A stretch of DNA of 64,000 nt from Zygnema cylindricum (Eukaryota > Streptophyta > Zygnematophyceae > Zygnematales > Zygnemataceae), in NCBI GenBank assembly GCA_037447655.1, contig JBBHKE010002597.1:1-64000 (forward strand). Reading direction: 5' to 3'. Below are positions 48,201 to 58,563 of the stretch, in pieces; within the stretch, counting starts at the first letter, position 1, and each line of letters begins with the position of its first letter. The notes under the pieces were generated by a model that was given only the letters and a program-made list of their open reading frames with translations, was not told where the DNA came from and searched no databases. A program made the translations under genes and the position numbers.

Positions 48201-51200
48201 CATTCCATTCCCCGCAGGTGCCACCCACTTAGCGTGAACTAGAAGATAAGACACCACAAAAAACTTTAGTTGAAATCCATGCTAAAACCTATAAGTATTC
48301 ATACAACATCACACATTTTAACCTCTGCCATTGTCTCTCCCGCAGCCTCAGTATCTCCATCTCCGCCACTCACCCACTCAACCACTCTTTTGCCTTGTCC
48401 TCCCTCTCCCTCTTTTTTTCCCTCTCTATCTCTTTCTCTCTTCTCTCACCCATTATCACTCCCTCTCACTCCTCTAACTCTCACTCTATGTCCCTATCTC
48501 CCTCTCCTTACCCCTCTCTCTCCCTCTCCGTCTCTTTTTCGATCTCCCTATCCCCCTCCCTTTCTCCTACTTGCTATCCCCTCTCCCTCTCCCATTCCCC
48601 ATCTCCATCTACCTCTCAGTCTCCATCCTTTCATTCCCCCTTTCCACTCCCTCGCCTCTCCTCATATCCCTCACGCTCCCCCTCTCTCTCTCCATATCTG
48701 CCTCTCCCTCCCACTCTATGCATAACCTTCTCTCCCACTTTCTCTTTCCATCTTTCTCCCTCTCCCCCTCTCTCCACCTCTCCCTCTGTCAATCTCTTCG
48801 TCCCTCCCCCTTTACGCATTGCATCTCTCCCTCCTTTTCTTTCTCCCTCTCCCTCGCTCTCTCTCTCCCACTTTTTCCCCATGTCTCACGTGATGTACAA
48901 TGAGTACATATCAAACAAAGCATGAAGAACCAAAGATATTTATATAATAAAGAATTTAAAAAAACCTAAGAAAAATATTGTAGAAAAAAATAAAAACATT
49001 AACATGTTTGTATTGGGTAAAGTCCTTTTAACTTTGGCTCTCTTATGTCTTTGTAGCAATGTAGATTAATAACAAAAAACAACCGCGTCGTATCTATTGC
49101 CCACTAGCCTTTTCACCAAATGTACATATGTGTATTCATATTATAGTGCTCATATTTGTATCAAACATTTGCAATTCGTTTTTGGTAAATTCAAAAAGTA
49201 TTCCTCAAGTTATGTTCCACTCAATACTGAATTAGAAATATTTTCTCCCTTAAAATCTCTAGGCATCAATTTTTTTCCTTGACTTCGCCATGAACCCCTA
49301 AAAACATCGATTTATCAAACGCGACAAAACATTATTTCCATGCCCGATTTTTTTTTCCAATGTTTAAGTTTCACTTTGAAGTACATAAGTGGTCCTGACC
49401 AAAAATGCGAATAATTGTTACACCTTCGTACAATGTATTATTATTTTAATAGTTTGAATGTTGTTTGCAATTTTGAAAAATCAAAGATTCATTAGAGGTG
49501 GTGACTATGCTCTTCCCGGCCCACCCATCCTTTCCTTCAACAACAATATCTCATCCAAAATGGTCGAAAAGAATAGATAAATCAACATATAGAACAACAA
49601 TTGACCAAATCCTCCAGAAAACCAGCTAACCATAAGCAGACTCATTAAATGATAAAGGAAAAAATAGTTGCAAAATACCCTATGTTCACACCTTATCGTT
49701 TTCGGTCACCATTCTTGACTCTCCATCGCCCCATTCCACCTTCATGTCGGAAATTTATTTTAAACAAATCTTCTAAAAACCAATAAAAATAGAAGTAACA
49801 AAAAATAATAATAAAGAAAATAGCTCAACTCTAGAAAGGCAAGTTACTATTTCGAAAGAAGGGGTTGGGGGGCTAAAAGAGCTTGATTTTGGTAAAAAGA
49901 GAGCACGACATTTTAGACGGTTCACACCATCACAGGGAATATGCGAAAGCAAAGAGACATTAAATAATACAAAGATGTTCTCCAATCAAATTTAAATATT
50001 TTATTGGAGTCATTTACACACATGTTCTTCCTCCTCTTTTCTCCATGCCGAACACTGATCTAGACACCTCCTAAAATACCTTCAAATGACTAGCAACTAA
50101 CAACCGCTAACTCCACAAGAGAAAATTGACATAAGGTCGCCAGAGTCCACAGGCGGATGTTCGCTTAACAAGACATTCAAGCGCCGAAGTAGTGTGTCGC
50201 GTGAAACTGAAAAATATTTTCAGTGCACTAAAGACGATAAAATCCTTACAGCACCCACGCGAAATGGACAAAACATAAACTGAAACGGTAACATCGCTGA
50301 AATTGAAACGACTTTGAAAAATAGACTTCTAACAGAGAAGTAGCAAAAGACTTGTAATTTCCACATCGAACCTAACAATCCCCCTCTTCGATGTGGAAAT
50401 TTACACAAAACATAACATAAATCATGCGAATTCCCACTTTGGAAGGTCATTACAAGCACATAATAGGTAGCCGCCTTAGTTAGTAAATCTGCAGCTTCTC
50501 CTAAGGTCGACGCGTTTACAAATTCAATTTCCTTTAATGTTAATAAATCACAAACAAAGTGCCACTGAGGATGGATATGCTTGGTCCGCTTGTGAAAAAC
50601 GGATTTCTTAACAAGCGCCATGCTATCCGTATAAATCTTCTAGTAGCCGAAACTTCAATTCATTCGACATCTCTTTTAATTTATTTTCCCACCACTTAAA
50701 ACATCTTTTATCCGTACACAATTGTCGGATTGTGGATTTGACGGTTGCGATAGAAACGTAAGATTGTCTCAAATTGAAAATCGGACAAATGTGTACGGAG
50801 ATGTTTTAAGCGGCAAAAAAACATTAACCAAATCGATGCTCTAGCAACATGGCAAGCTGCCACATACTCAGCCTCCGTCGATGTTTATGCAATTGTCGGT
50901 TGAAGACTCGAACTCAACAAAACTCCAGCACCACCAAATACGAATGCGTATTCGAACATTTACTTTTTAATGTAATCAAAATGTCAGATACAATCCTAGG
51001 TTTATCTTGATTTGCATACCAAAGAGACTTCAATCGTACCATCAAAATATAAAAATAATGCTTCACATCTTCCTAATGCGATTGCTTCAGTTCTTTGCAA
51101 TATCAACTTACCATGGAAACTGTTGCCGCAATATACAAGCGAGTTCTGGGACTTAAGGAAATTAAACTTCCAATAACTTCTCTTTATGGGACTTCGACAT

Positions 51201-54200
51201 TCGTTTCGTTTTCATATTTCCTTAGTTAACACTAAGTATCTAAAGGCTTAGAAAACGCTTTCGCATCCAGCATTCTAACCCGCAGTATCATTTCCCTACA
51301 CCGCAATTAAACTTCCTGCAGTTAGACTTCCCTGCAGACTTCCCTGCGGTGTGATTTCTTTGCAGTTAGACTTCCTTGCACTTAGACTTCATGCAGTTAG
51401 ACTTCCTACAGTTAGACTTCCTACAGTTAGGCTTCCTGCAATTACACTTTCCTATAGTAAGACTTCCTCCAGTTAGCCTTTTTCCAGTTAGACTTCGCAG
51501 TTAGACTTCCCTATAGTAGTTAGACTTCTTACAGTTAGACTTCCTGTAGTTGGACTTGCAGTTTGACTTCCCTACAGTTAATCTTCCCTGCATAGACTTC
51601 CCTACAGTTAGACTTCCTCGCAGTTGGACTTCTAGACTTCCTTGCAGTTAGACTTGGTGCAGTTAAACTTGCAGTTAGACTTCCCTACAATTAGACTTCC
51701 CTGCATAGAATTCCTTGCAGTTAGACTTCCTTGCATTCAGACTTCCACACATCTTTGGAGTTAGACATCTAGCAGTTAGACTTTGTGCAGTTAGACTTTG
51801 TGCAGTTAGACTTGCAGTCAGACTTCCCTACAGTTAGACTTCCCTGCAATTAGACTTCCCTGTAAATAGACTTCTTGCAGTTAGACTTCCTGCACTTAGA
51901 CTTCCTGCGGTTAGACTTGCAGTTAGACTTCCCTACAGTTAGACTTCCCTGCAGTTAGACTTCCTTGCAGTAAGACTTCCCTGCAGCTAGACTCCTTCAG
52001 TTAGACTTACTTGCAGTTAGACTTCCTATAGTTAGGCTTCCTGCAGTTAGACTTCCTATAGTTAGACTTCTTGCAGCTAGGCATTTTGCAGTTAGACTTC
52101 GCAGTTAGACTTCCTGCAGTTAGACTTCGTGTGGTTGGACTTGAGTTAGACTTCCAGACTTCCTTGCAGCTAGACTTCTAGCAACTAGACATCGTGCAGT
52201 TAGACTTGCAGTTAGACTTCCCTACAGTTAGACTTCACTGTAGTTAGACTTCCCTCTAGTTAGATTTGCAATTGGAATTCCGTTTAGTTAGATTTCCTTG
52301 CAGTTAGACAGCCTAACTTCCTTACAGTTAGACTTCCTGCAGTTAGACTACTTGCAGTTGGACTTTTTGTAGTTTAACTTCCTCCAGTTAGATTTCTTGC
52401 ACTTAGTCTTCTTGCTTTTAGACTTTCTTGCAATTAGACTTCCCTGCAGTTAGACTTCCTTGCAGTTAGAATTCCCTCCACTGTTGAGCTGGACTAAGTT
52501 TAATGTTTCACATGGGAAAATGGATAGCATCAATGCTGAAAATGTAGCGGACGTCTCGAAGGTCTGTTACCTATGGGGGCACAACATCCCCAAATCCGTA
52601 AGTGATGAAGAGTTAGTTTTTGACCATACCCTAACTCATGAGGAGTTTCATCACCACAAATTTATGTAAATCGCTGATTACAAATGTAATTTGCGGTTCA
52701 AATTACACCTCCCCAAAGTAGCATAAATTGATGAGAAGCATGCATCATAGCAACAGGCGATTTCTTGAAGTGTTCGATTTTTGCATTCAACCACTCTATT
52801 AGATTTTGGGGAGTAAGTTGTTGTAAATTGATGTTTTATTCCCTATTCACGACAATATCTGTCTAACTCGAGAAATTCTCCTCCGTTATCTAACCAAACT
52901 CATTTTAATTCTCATTAGCATTGGCGCTCCGCCATGATGTGTCATCCTTTAAACTTTCAAAATCTTTGCATTGTCTTTAAAAGGATTACCCAATAATATC
53001 TAGAGTAATCATTAACAGTGACGATAATAAATATATTTCTTGCTATGCTTGCCTTTTTGATATGGCAACATAAGTAAACTTGAATTAATTCTAGAGGATA
53101 ATTAAACCAAAAACTAGTATCTTTGATAGGATGAGGTTTTTGGATTTGCCTCTCTTGACTACATCTTTCACATCCATTAATTTTCCCCGTAGGCCAAACC
53201 TTAACACCTCACACATCCAGTTTTGATCATTCGCCGTAGACTCCCTCCGAATGTGTTGACATTTGATGGTGCCGAAGACTCAAATATCCTTTAAATTTTG
53301 AAATCTGATTAAGAATGGTGTTCGGCTGTGGATCAGTTTTAGGTCGATGCCAAATAAAATCAGCTATGCATGTTATCACTGATTTCTCTTTCACCAATGA
53401 CGACTATTTTTGCAACTACGATCCGAATAGTTCAATCCCCAAGAGCATATATACTGCCAGTCGGGTGTTGTATTTGTGGCACGCTTAATAAATAATACTC
53501 CACCTCCGGGAGAAAAAGTGCATGTCGCAAACGAGTTGCAGTGATGCATTCATAACCGTCAAAATTAAATGTGGGAAAATTTAAATGAACGGTTCCCACA
53601 TTATTGATAGAAATGATATGGAAACTTGCAACTATGTGTTCGAATTTGTGAATCGTTGTAAGTCGTCAAAGAGCGTCACGCCTACACGAACATGATATCA
53701 CGCTCTCAAATTTCTTACCCACTCCTTTTGTGTCTTTTTTTTCCATTAATAAGGTCAAATGAAAGGTTGAGACAGATGAACGTTGAAGCTCTTCCTTGGT
53801 GGCCAAGGTGACAGATTGAGGCAGAAGAGAGACAGAAGTAGCCTCTAACAAAAATGAGTGGACTAACCAAGGTTTGATCCCTAATCCTACTGATCCATAA
53901 TAACTGCCGTTCCTATCCATTTGTACTGAAGATGCCGATACCCACATGGAGTGTTATACCCCAATAAAGAGATCACGCAGAAAAATGACATCTAACGCAT
54001 TATAATGAACTAACGGACATGGAACTACAGCTGGTTACAGACGCACGAAATGCTTTTCGCGCCGCATAATCGGACTAACGAAAATAAAAGAAAATTTCAA
54101 CAGACAGCTCCCGTTTGTGCGAAAAGCTCGGAATAGCCAATTTCGGCGGATTACGCCAAAAGAACCACAGATTGACACGTGGCAGCATTTAAGTGGACAC

Positions 54201-56846
54201 ATGAGAAGAAAGAAACAAAACCATGGCGTCGGTTGTGGAAAGTACACTGTTTCTATTGGTGTCGTACAAAAGTCGTACAAAAAGTATGGCAGCTTGTGTA
54301 CTTTTGTGTACATAGTTTTGAACTATACAATCCTCTTATTGGCAAGGGTTTAAAAGATAGGGTTTCTGAGTAGGTAGCTTAGGATTTAGGCAGTATTAGG
54401 AGGTTTTAGGATTCCTTACTCCCAATAAGCACTTGTATCTGAGTGCTCACTTTGATCAACAATAACTATCTGTAAAGTTATTTCATTGATTTTGGGAGAG
54501 AAAGAGTGAGAGAGAGAGAGAAGTATCTGCTCAGTAGAGCAATTTCAATTTCAGTGATTTTTTTTCGGCAGACTCAAGGGAAACCTGTTTCTACAAGGTG
54601 AAGGGTGTCCTGTCTTTACATGGTGAAGCTGATTTGAGTTGGTGTCTGCCAGGTTGGCAGTTATTCGTGGATGTGGAATTGGTCGCGGAACTAGTAGTGG
54701 AGGATACAGGTATTTTGCAGGTTTCCGAAGATGATTCTAACCATAAATCTAAGACTTTTTAAGTTCAATGTGTTTAATGGCAAGCGGCCGATAGAGGACT
54801 TATAGTTTATTTGTAGTACGGCTTGACAAAAGAAAATGTGAAAGTGAGGAGAAATTGTACATGGTTGATTAAAGAGTAAAAAAAACAATAGGAGTATCAA
54901 GGAAATAATGTGAAAGAGACATCTACGAGTGAAGTGGAGAGAGAAAGGAGGAAAAGGAAGTGAAAAAAAATTGTGTATGATTAAATTATCGTTCATTTGG
55001 ACAAAAATTTTGTTTACATTTATTCTAGGCGTACAAAATGGCGTGTAGATGTGATACATGTACGGCCATATGTTTCAGAGGCGGCAACCAACATCCGCAA
55101 GACGCCTTCCAATGATTCTCCTAATAACAGAAAATGAATTAGCGAATTGGCCGAAGTTGGATTATTTTGTTCGATGTGTTACATTTGTCACCGTTTAGTT
55201 TTCGTTCCTATTAAGTCTAGTTAGATGTAGTTTTTAATGTTCTTGTTGTTTCGTTTATGTTTTGTGCGCCTATTAAGTCATTTACTGCATCGCACTTGAT
55301 TTAGGGCATGTTTTTGCGCCGTGTAGTGGCGGTGTAGTTGATTTGTCACGCGTTCAGTCTAGATTTTGTGTCGCCATACTGATTCGGTGATAGTATGTTT
55401 GGAGAAGCGCTCGTTCGCTCGAGGACTTCGGCACCCTATGTTTATTTTCTGTAGTGGTGTAGAAGTGTTAGTGCGAGCTTCATGTTACTTATTGTGAGTT
55501 ATTTGCGGTGTGAGAATCAGTTATTTAATGAACCAAAAAAGTGTCTGAGTTGGAGTAAAGGGAAGTAGTGGTGGGCGAATTTGTAGTGAAAAAGACTTAA
55601 ACTCAATATTATTATTTTTGGTCGATCATGTTTGCTGTGAGTTGTGAGGATATCTTTGTAAGCTTCCGTTGTGTGCGTATTGTGTAATTTTTGCATATGG
55701 TTTTACCAAAAACTCCAAAACCTACGCAACAAAGATTAAGAGACAATTAAGAAAGTGCTACAATACCTCATGGTAATTCGTGAGCTATGGTTACATCTTG
55801 GAAGCTGAGACATCTCCACAAATACTTGGAGTGAGGCCAGCTACCCAGACGATTCAATTAGGATATCTACATCTGGATATGTTATTATAATTCGAGAAGA
55901 AGCATATAGCTGGAAAAAGAAGATGTTGCTAGAGTATGTGAGGTAACACATTGGGTTGCTTGGCTACATGTATTCTCATAATATACAATTTTGAGCTGCA
56001 TAAATTATTGCACGAGTGATGCGTCGCACCAGTATCTACAATCCGCTCCCTGCTTTCCTATTCCCTACCACTCATTGCTTGATCTTTTCTCCACCACGAC
56101 CTGTAAGTGTAACTCTAACACCTGCTCTCTCGCGGAGTGAATTTAACGTCAAAGTATCGTATGTGCTTACATTTTCCGAGTTGAATTCGCAAATTATTCC
56201 TTTTTCATTCTTTTATAAAGTCTCTCCAAAATTCATAGCAAACTCAAAAGTAATCCACTTTCTGGCTTGCAAGATTTTTCTCAAATGGAAAAACTACAAG
56301 TTATCAAGGGCACTTGACCTTTTCATTCTCTTCTATCATCTTTCTAGGGCTTGTTAATTCCTCTATTTTAATATTTAACCTTATGACTACTTTGTCTATC
56401 GACACATTACTCTTGAATTTGAATTGAACAATCAAAAACAGATTTAGCCTTATCTATAATGCCCTTTTCAAATTGATTTTCTAAGGCCTTTCGACTCTGC
56501 TCAACCAACGCCTTCCAACTATAATAAGCATATAATAAGCAATGTAATAGGTCTATGTTGCGTTATCTTTTCTTAAAAAAAAAAAAAAATTGTAGGCGTG
56601 CAATTTGTTTTTCAAAGAAAATTCGTCAAGTATAAATACTCGTGTGCATTATAGAAAAATAATCCAACATACATGAATTGCTAAAAATCTCCTTTTATCC
56701 TTCCACAAGTTCTCAAACCTCATCTTAGGTCAGTTATTTAGAAACAATAACCTTTGGTCATTATTAAATCTTACAAGGTTTGGAGGGATGTCACTTGACC
56801 GATGGATTGTGGAATATTCCCATTGAAAGTGTTGCTATACATATAT
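39192..56846 (-). CDS. LRR gene B: three single-repeat exons with introns over 8 kb
   Basis: Minus-strand exons at 56775-56846, 48098-48169 and 39192-39263 are each 72 bp, phase 2-2, and encode one LRR. They join in frame in that order. Introns of 8.6 and 8.8 kb are filled with defective copia elements, a duplicated 1-kb block and CT tracts. No signal peptide or N-cap exon like those of A and C is seen upstream, and no C-terminal domain downstream. The gene may be a decayed tail, or its missing parts may lie outside recognition. The repeats resemble those of gene A exon for exon. Confidence 0.65.
39700..40692. repeat. 1-kb intronic duplication, copy 1
   Basis: Direct repeat of 48906-49883, with few substitutions, starting ATATCAAACAAAGCATGAAGAA and ending GGGGGCTAAAAGAGCT. 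Both copies lie upstream (in gene B sense) of a 72-bp LRR exon. Confidence 0.85.
40693..41225 (+). repeat. CT-rich tract
   Basis: About 0.5 kb of CTCCCCTTCTCCC-type sequence on the plus strand, hence purine-rich on the sense strand of gene B. Frames across it are artefacts. Confidence 0.85.
41226..41994. other. Gene B intron, nothing recognised
   Basis: AT-rich sequence. The plus-strand frame running out of the CT tract has no known domain. Confidence 0.35.
42090..42800 (-). repeat. Copia-2 3' LTR
   Basis: Matches 47119-48005 but is shorter, because the other copy has extra internal tandem duplications. It contains AGCTACCACT repeats and CGCAGCTTCGCTG-type repeats. The inner boundary is approximate. 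Confidence 0.7.
43028..43632 (-). pseudogene. Copia-2 RNase H remnants
   Basis: Two frames: YRQIVGSLIYFINCTRFNIA with ARRVLRYLVELKTS, and VIWCDNHPAIAIASNPSYHF with KHMDVRLHFVREKV. The intervening region is out of frame. Confidence 0.75.
43852..44442 (-). pseudogene. Copia-2 reverse transcriptase
   Basis: 196 open codons with VGSKWVFKVKLNPY, YKAKHVAKGYNQKEGIDF, HQMDVKTAVLQGELEETIYM, SLYGLKQAPRQWN and a catalytic box YEDDLL where YVDDLL is usual. It ends in a stop after the FKIKDLC segment. Confidence 0.85.
44379..45014 (-). pseudogene. Copia-2 integrase-RT linker
   Basis: Gln/Ser-rich linker including HSKGYRVFVFKW, then SGEPLTIHEAFSSPERNHWI with AANDEMKSIMKAQTWELLDL, the conserved start of the copia RT region. 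The frame shifts into the RT frame near 44440. Confidence 0.7.
45072..45485 (-). pseudogene. Copia-2 integrase core
   Basis: KYMVTFTDDFSWFTKVYFMK, then LRSNNGGEYTSKEF, then YSPEQNGVSERLNRTL. The usual RSDNGGE reads RSNNGGE, so the second catalytic Asp is Asn. It ends early after VGSKSVDTTLYEI. Confidence 0.85.
45482..46197 (-). pseudogene. Copia-2 protease and pre-integrase region
   Basis: The protease motif near 46110 reads DPRWIMDTRA then a stop, instead of DTGA, so it is inactive. Downstream: VGDVSLLVDVEGKAIERTLH, LHNVLFVPDFKKNLFS, and LDELWLKRLGHVNYDSLKKM with CDGCASGKIHR. Confidence 0.8.
46198..47118 (-). pseudogene. Copia-2 gag, fragmented
   Basis: Starts MSTSITTAASPPARTVVKQQ with IPIFSGEMYVYWADMVETHF. 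The middle part in another frame has HKDKASWTLQFAINILLEEE. A CCHC knuckle, CFYCSERGHGYKFC, lies at about 46340-46381 in a third frame. Confidence 0.75.
47119..48005 (-). repeat. Copia-2 5' LTR with internal duplications
   Basis: It matches the other LTR but carries tandem copies of a segment beginning AAGTCTTATACTAGTGTTG (about 47369 and 47504) and runs of AGCTACCACT repeats, which explain its greater length. The outer edge ends CAAAAACTACA. Confidence 0.75.
48098..48169 (-). CDS. Gene B LRR exon 2
   Basis: 72 bp, acceptor TGCCATAG, donor GTAAGA. Core LSDNQLSGRIPSSIGQMKSL. Closest to gene A exon 4. The copia-2 outer LTR edge is only 92 bp downstream of the donor in gene sense. Confidence 0.82.
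48330..48890 (+). repeat. CT-rich tract upstream of gene B exon 2
   Basis: About 0.55 kb of CTCCCTCTCCC-type sequence, purine-rich on the gene B sense strand and 160 bp from the LRR exon, mirroring the tract before the gene A exon at 17757. Confidence 0.85.
48906..49883. repeat. 1-kb intronic duplication, copy 2
   Basis: Repeats 39700-40692. Its right edge, at AAAAGAGCT, is exactly where the copia-3 LTR begins, whereas copy 1 continues into a CT tract there. Confidence 0.85.
49884..50377 (-). repeat. Copia-3 3' LTR
   Basis: Starts TGTTAGGTTCGATGTGG after the polypurine tract. The far edge is placed where similarity to the duplicated 1-kb block begins (TG on the plus strand at 49884). A matching 5' LTR was not found. 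Confidence 0.55.
50390..51290 (-). pseudogene. Copia-3 RNase H
   Basis: In several frames: DAKAFSKPLD, EVIGSLISLSPRTRLYIAA, TEAEYVAACHVA and RTKHIHPQWHFVCDLL with EAADLLTKAATY. A 130-bp MITE at about 50690-50822 interrupts it. Confidence 0.7.
50690..50822. mobile_element. Small MITE inside copia-3
   Basis: Inverted ends CCACTTAAAACATCTTTT and AGATGTTTTAAGCGG, with inner sequence (GACGGTTGCGAT, GTGTACGGAGA) related in the same family to 26200-26345. It splits the RNase H sequence. Confidence 0.55.
51303..52485. repeat. 1.2-kb minisatellite, unit GCAGTTAGACTTCCCT
   Basis: Some 70 degenerate direct copies of a 14-18 bp unit, consensus TGCAGTTAGACTTCC, with variable spacing. There are no spacers of constant length and the units abut, so it is not a CRISPR-like array. 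It occupies the place of the copia-3 reverse transcriptase. Confidence 0.93.
52590..53260 (-). pseudogene. Copia-3 integrase and pre-integrase
   Basis: Minus frames read INGCERCSQERQIQKPHPIK, IIVTVNDYSRYYWVILLK, DNGGEFLELDRYCRE, SPKSNRVVECKNRTLQEIA and HHLRIWGCCAP, the copia integrase series in order. Stops and small shifts interrupt it. Confidence 0.75.
53960..54720 (+). repeat. LTR-like fragment related to the element at 1402
   Basis: Shares in order several blocks with the 1236-bp LTRs: AACGGCAGACTAACG-like, CCACGTGGC, GTCGTACAA, TTTAGTAGGTAG-like and a TGCCAGGTTGGCA/GCCAGGGTGGCA region near the end. Divergent, and no internal or partner LTR is identified. Possibly a solo or truncated LTR of a related family. 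Confidence 0.4.
54721..56774. other. Gene B/C interval, nothing recognised
   Basis: AT-rich sequence without domain-bearing frames. Parts at 55150-55560 look like old LTR sequence but have no partner. Confidence 0.35.
56775..56846 (-). CDS. Gene B LRR exon 1 (first found)
   Basis: 72 bp, acceptor TTGTCATAG, donor GTAAGA. Core SNTFNGNIPQSIGQVTSLQT. The intron 5' of it (56850-57230) aligns in reverse complement with the intron before gene A exon 3 and with gene C intron sequence, marking it as the same repeat unit. Confidence 0.8.
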
Positions 56847-57329
56847 CTATGACAACCATCATTCCCACCACCACAAAAAAAATCCCTTAGGTTAGTATGG
56901 AATTTTCTTTTCTCACTGATCTAATTGATGGTGAACATTAACTTGGAGTAAATTACAATAAGCATTCGTACTAGTCTTGTGATCGTGGACATTACAGATT
57001 TATTTCTTTTTAGTTCAAATATGGGTTGAAATTTGATCATTAAGATAATGTCATTAGCCCTCCAATACACAGGTTTCTAGCACAATGGTTCAATCAAAGT
57101 CATCACATTTTTATTCAAAATATTTTAAGGTTCAACAATAACCACTGAAATTGGCATTATGAAAATTATTCGCCCCTAAAAAGTAAACAAAATCTATATT
57201 TTGTCCCTAATTTCCCATTCGCAAAATATGGAAATCTATAAATCCTTATGAGTAAAATTCGCAGTCACCAAATTTTTCAAGAATAACGATAAAAAACGTC
57301 AAAAATTATTCTTAGACATTTGTTGGCCG

Positions 57330-57840
57330 AAACATGTATTCGACGTCTACAACCGTCGCCATTTTTGTTGACGTCACTAATTTTAGGAAGTTTCGTAGTC
57401 GTCTACATTTCGTTTCCTACTTTCGTAGGCTGTCGCATATTTTGATGACGTCTACACCTGTCACATATTTGAAGTAATGAAGGCGCAAGTAATGATTGAC
57501 AAATGAACACTTTGAAAAGTACACGGTAAATTTGCGCTAAAATCCAAAGTAACGTTTCAAAGTTTCGGTTACATGGAAACACTCCCTAAGGGGGTGTCCC
57601 CATGTAATCGGTACTTTGATAAAGTATTTTGGATTGTAGTGAAGATTCTCCGTACTACTTTGAAGAGCGTCCTAATGTGCGAAAATGAAATCGGAACTTT
57701 GACATGTGACGGTTGTAGACGTAGGTACAACTTGTGACGATTGAAGACGACTACGAAACTTCCGACGATTAGTGACGCCAACAAAAATAGTCGTCTAGAT
57801 TTTTGTGAAATTTTAGACGTTTAGGGTTTGGTGACATTGT
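57330..57840. mobile_element. Foldback repeat with GACGTC-rich arms
   Basis: The left arm (CGTCTACAACCGTCGCC, GGAAGTTTCGTAGTCGTCTA) is mirrored in the right arm (TAGACGACTATTTTTGTTGG read in reverse complement from 57800; GACGACTACGAAACTTCC forward). The centre near 57590 is a palindromic TTACATGG...CCATGTAA region. Confidence 0.55.
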
Positions 57841-58563
57841 GACGTCACGCTCACTCGTGACAACGTCGACGTCACTGATTCAAGAACTTTCCATCATGGT
57901 TTCGCGATTTCGTTTTTTCGACTTTTTTCACTCGATTTGCCATTAAAAAAAAACCTAAAAATTGTCAAAAAAAAAAAAAACAGAGATCTTTCATTTTATA
58001 TTAATTTTGTCGTGTCTCATTCTAAAAAGTGTGAGATGGCAGCGATAGTGTGAGAGGGAGAGGGGAGAGGCGACGACCGCGCAAAATTTATGAATGCAAG
58101 TGGAGGCCCGAGACCCCTGCAAATTTGTTTCCGTACATGCGCGTGACGGGCACGGAGAAAATTAGCGAGGACTCTCCTTCGCCCTAAATTTTTCTCGCTC
58201 GCGTGACGCGTGCGTGGGTCGTTTTTCATTCGCTGTTTGGGCTGTACTCTAACTAAAAACACCCCCTCGAGGTGATTTTAAAAGAAGTTTTTTTTTGGGT
58301 TGGATTCTCTTGCCCGGTGGTCGAAAAGGGGAAAACGCCAAAATACGTTCACATGACAACAAACACGCCCGTAGATTTAAAGTATGAATTGACGTTCACT
58401 TTACTTTGGTAAAAACGATTTTCTCGTACGGCTGAAGTTTTTGTCAAATTTCCCTGAATTTTAGGGCAAAAAGACAGAGAAAAGTAGATACTTTAAAACA
58501 TGGGACACCCCGTAAGTCAAATGATTTAATAGATATTTACATAATATATTTTTTATAGATTCT

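Larger units (their letters stand above)
49884..53700 (-). mobile_element. Decayed Ty1/copia retrotransposon (copia-3), RT replaced by a minisatellite
   Basis: Minus-strand order: protease edge (ALFDDLQRFT, about 53650), pre-integrase (LSLRHHQMSTHSEG, CERCSQERQIQKP), integrase, a 1.2-kb tandem array, RNase H, polypurine tract AAGAGGGGGAT, 3' LTR (50377 down to 49884). It is related to copia-1 (both have VHHLRIxGC and the same polypurine tract). Gag and the 5' LTR are not recognised. Many stops. Confidence 0.75.

Noticed and set aside
48270-48925. Overlapping Ser/Pro-rich frames
   Set aside because: Composition artefact of the CT-rich tract.
51303-52485. Possible CRISPR-like array
   Set aside because: Units of 14-18 bp abut each other with no unique spacers, and the context is a eukaryotic retrotransposon. 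It is a minisatellite.
54990-55140. Possible Ty3/gypsy pol tail (VRPYVSEAATNI)
   Set aside because: Too short, and no neighbouring integrase or chromodomain is seen.
56016-56357. 113-codon plus-strand frame
   Set aside because: No domain or paralogue, and it is antisense within the gene B 5' region.
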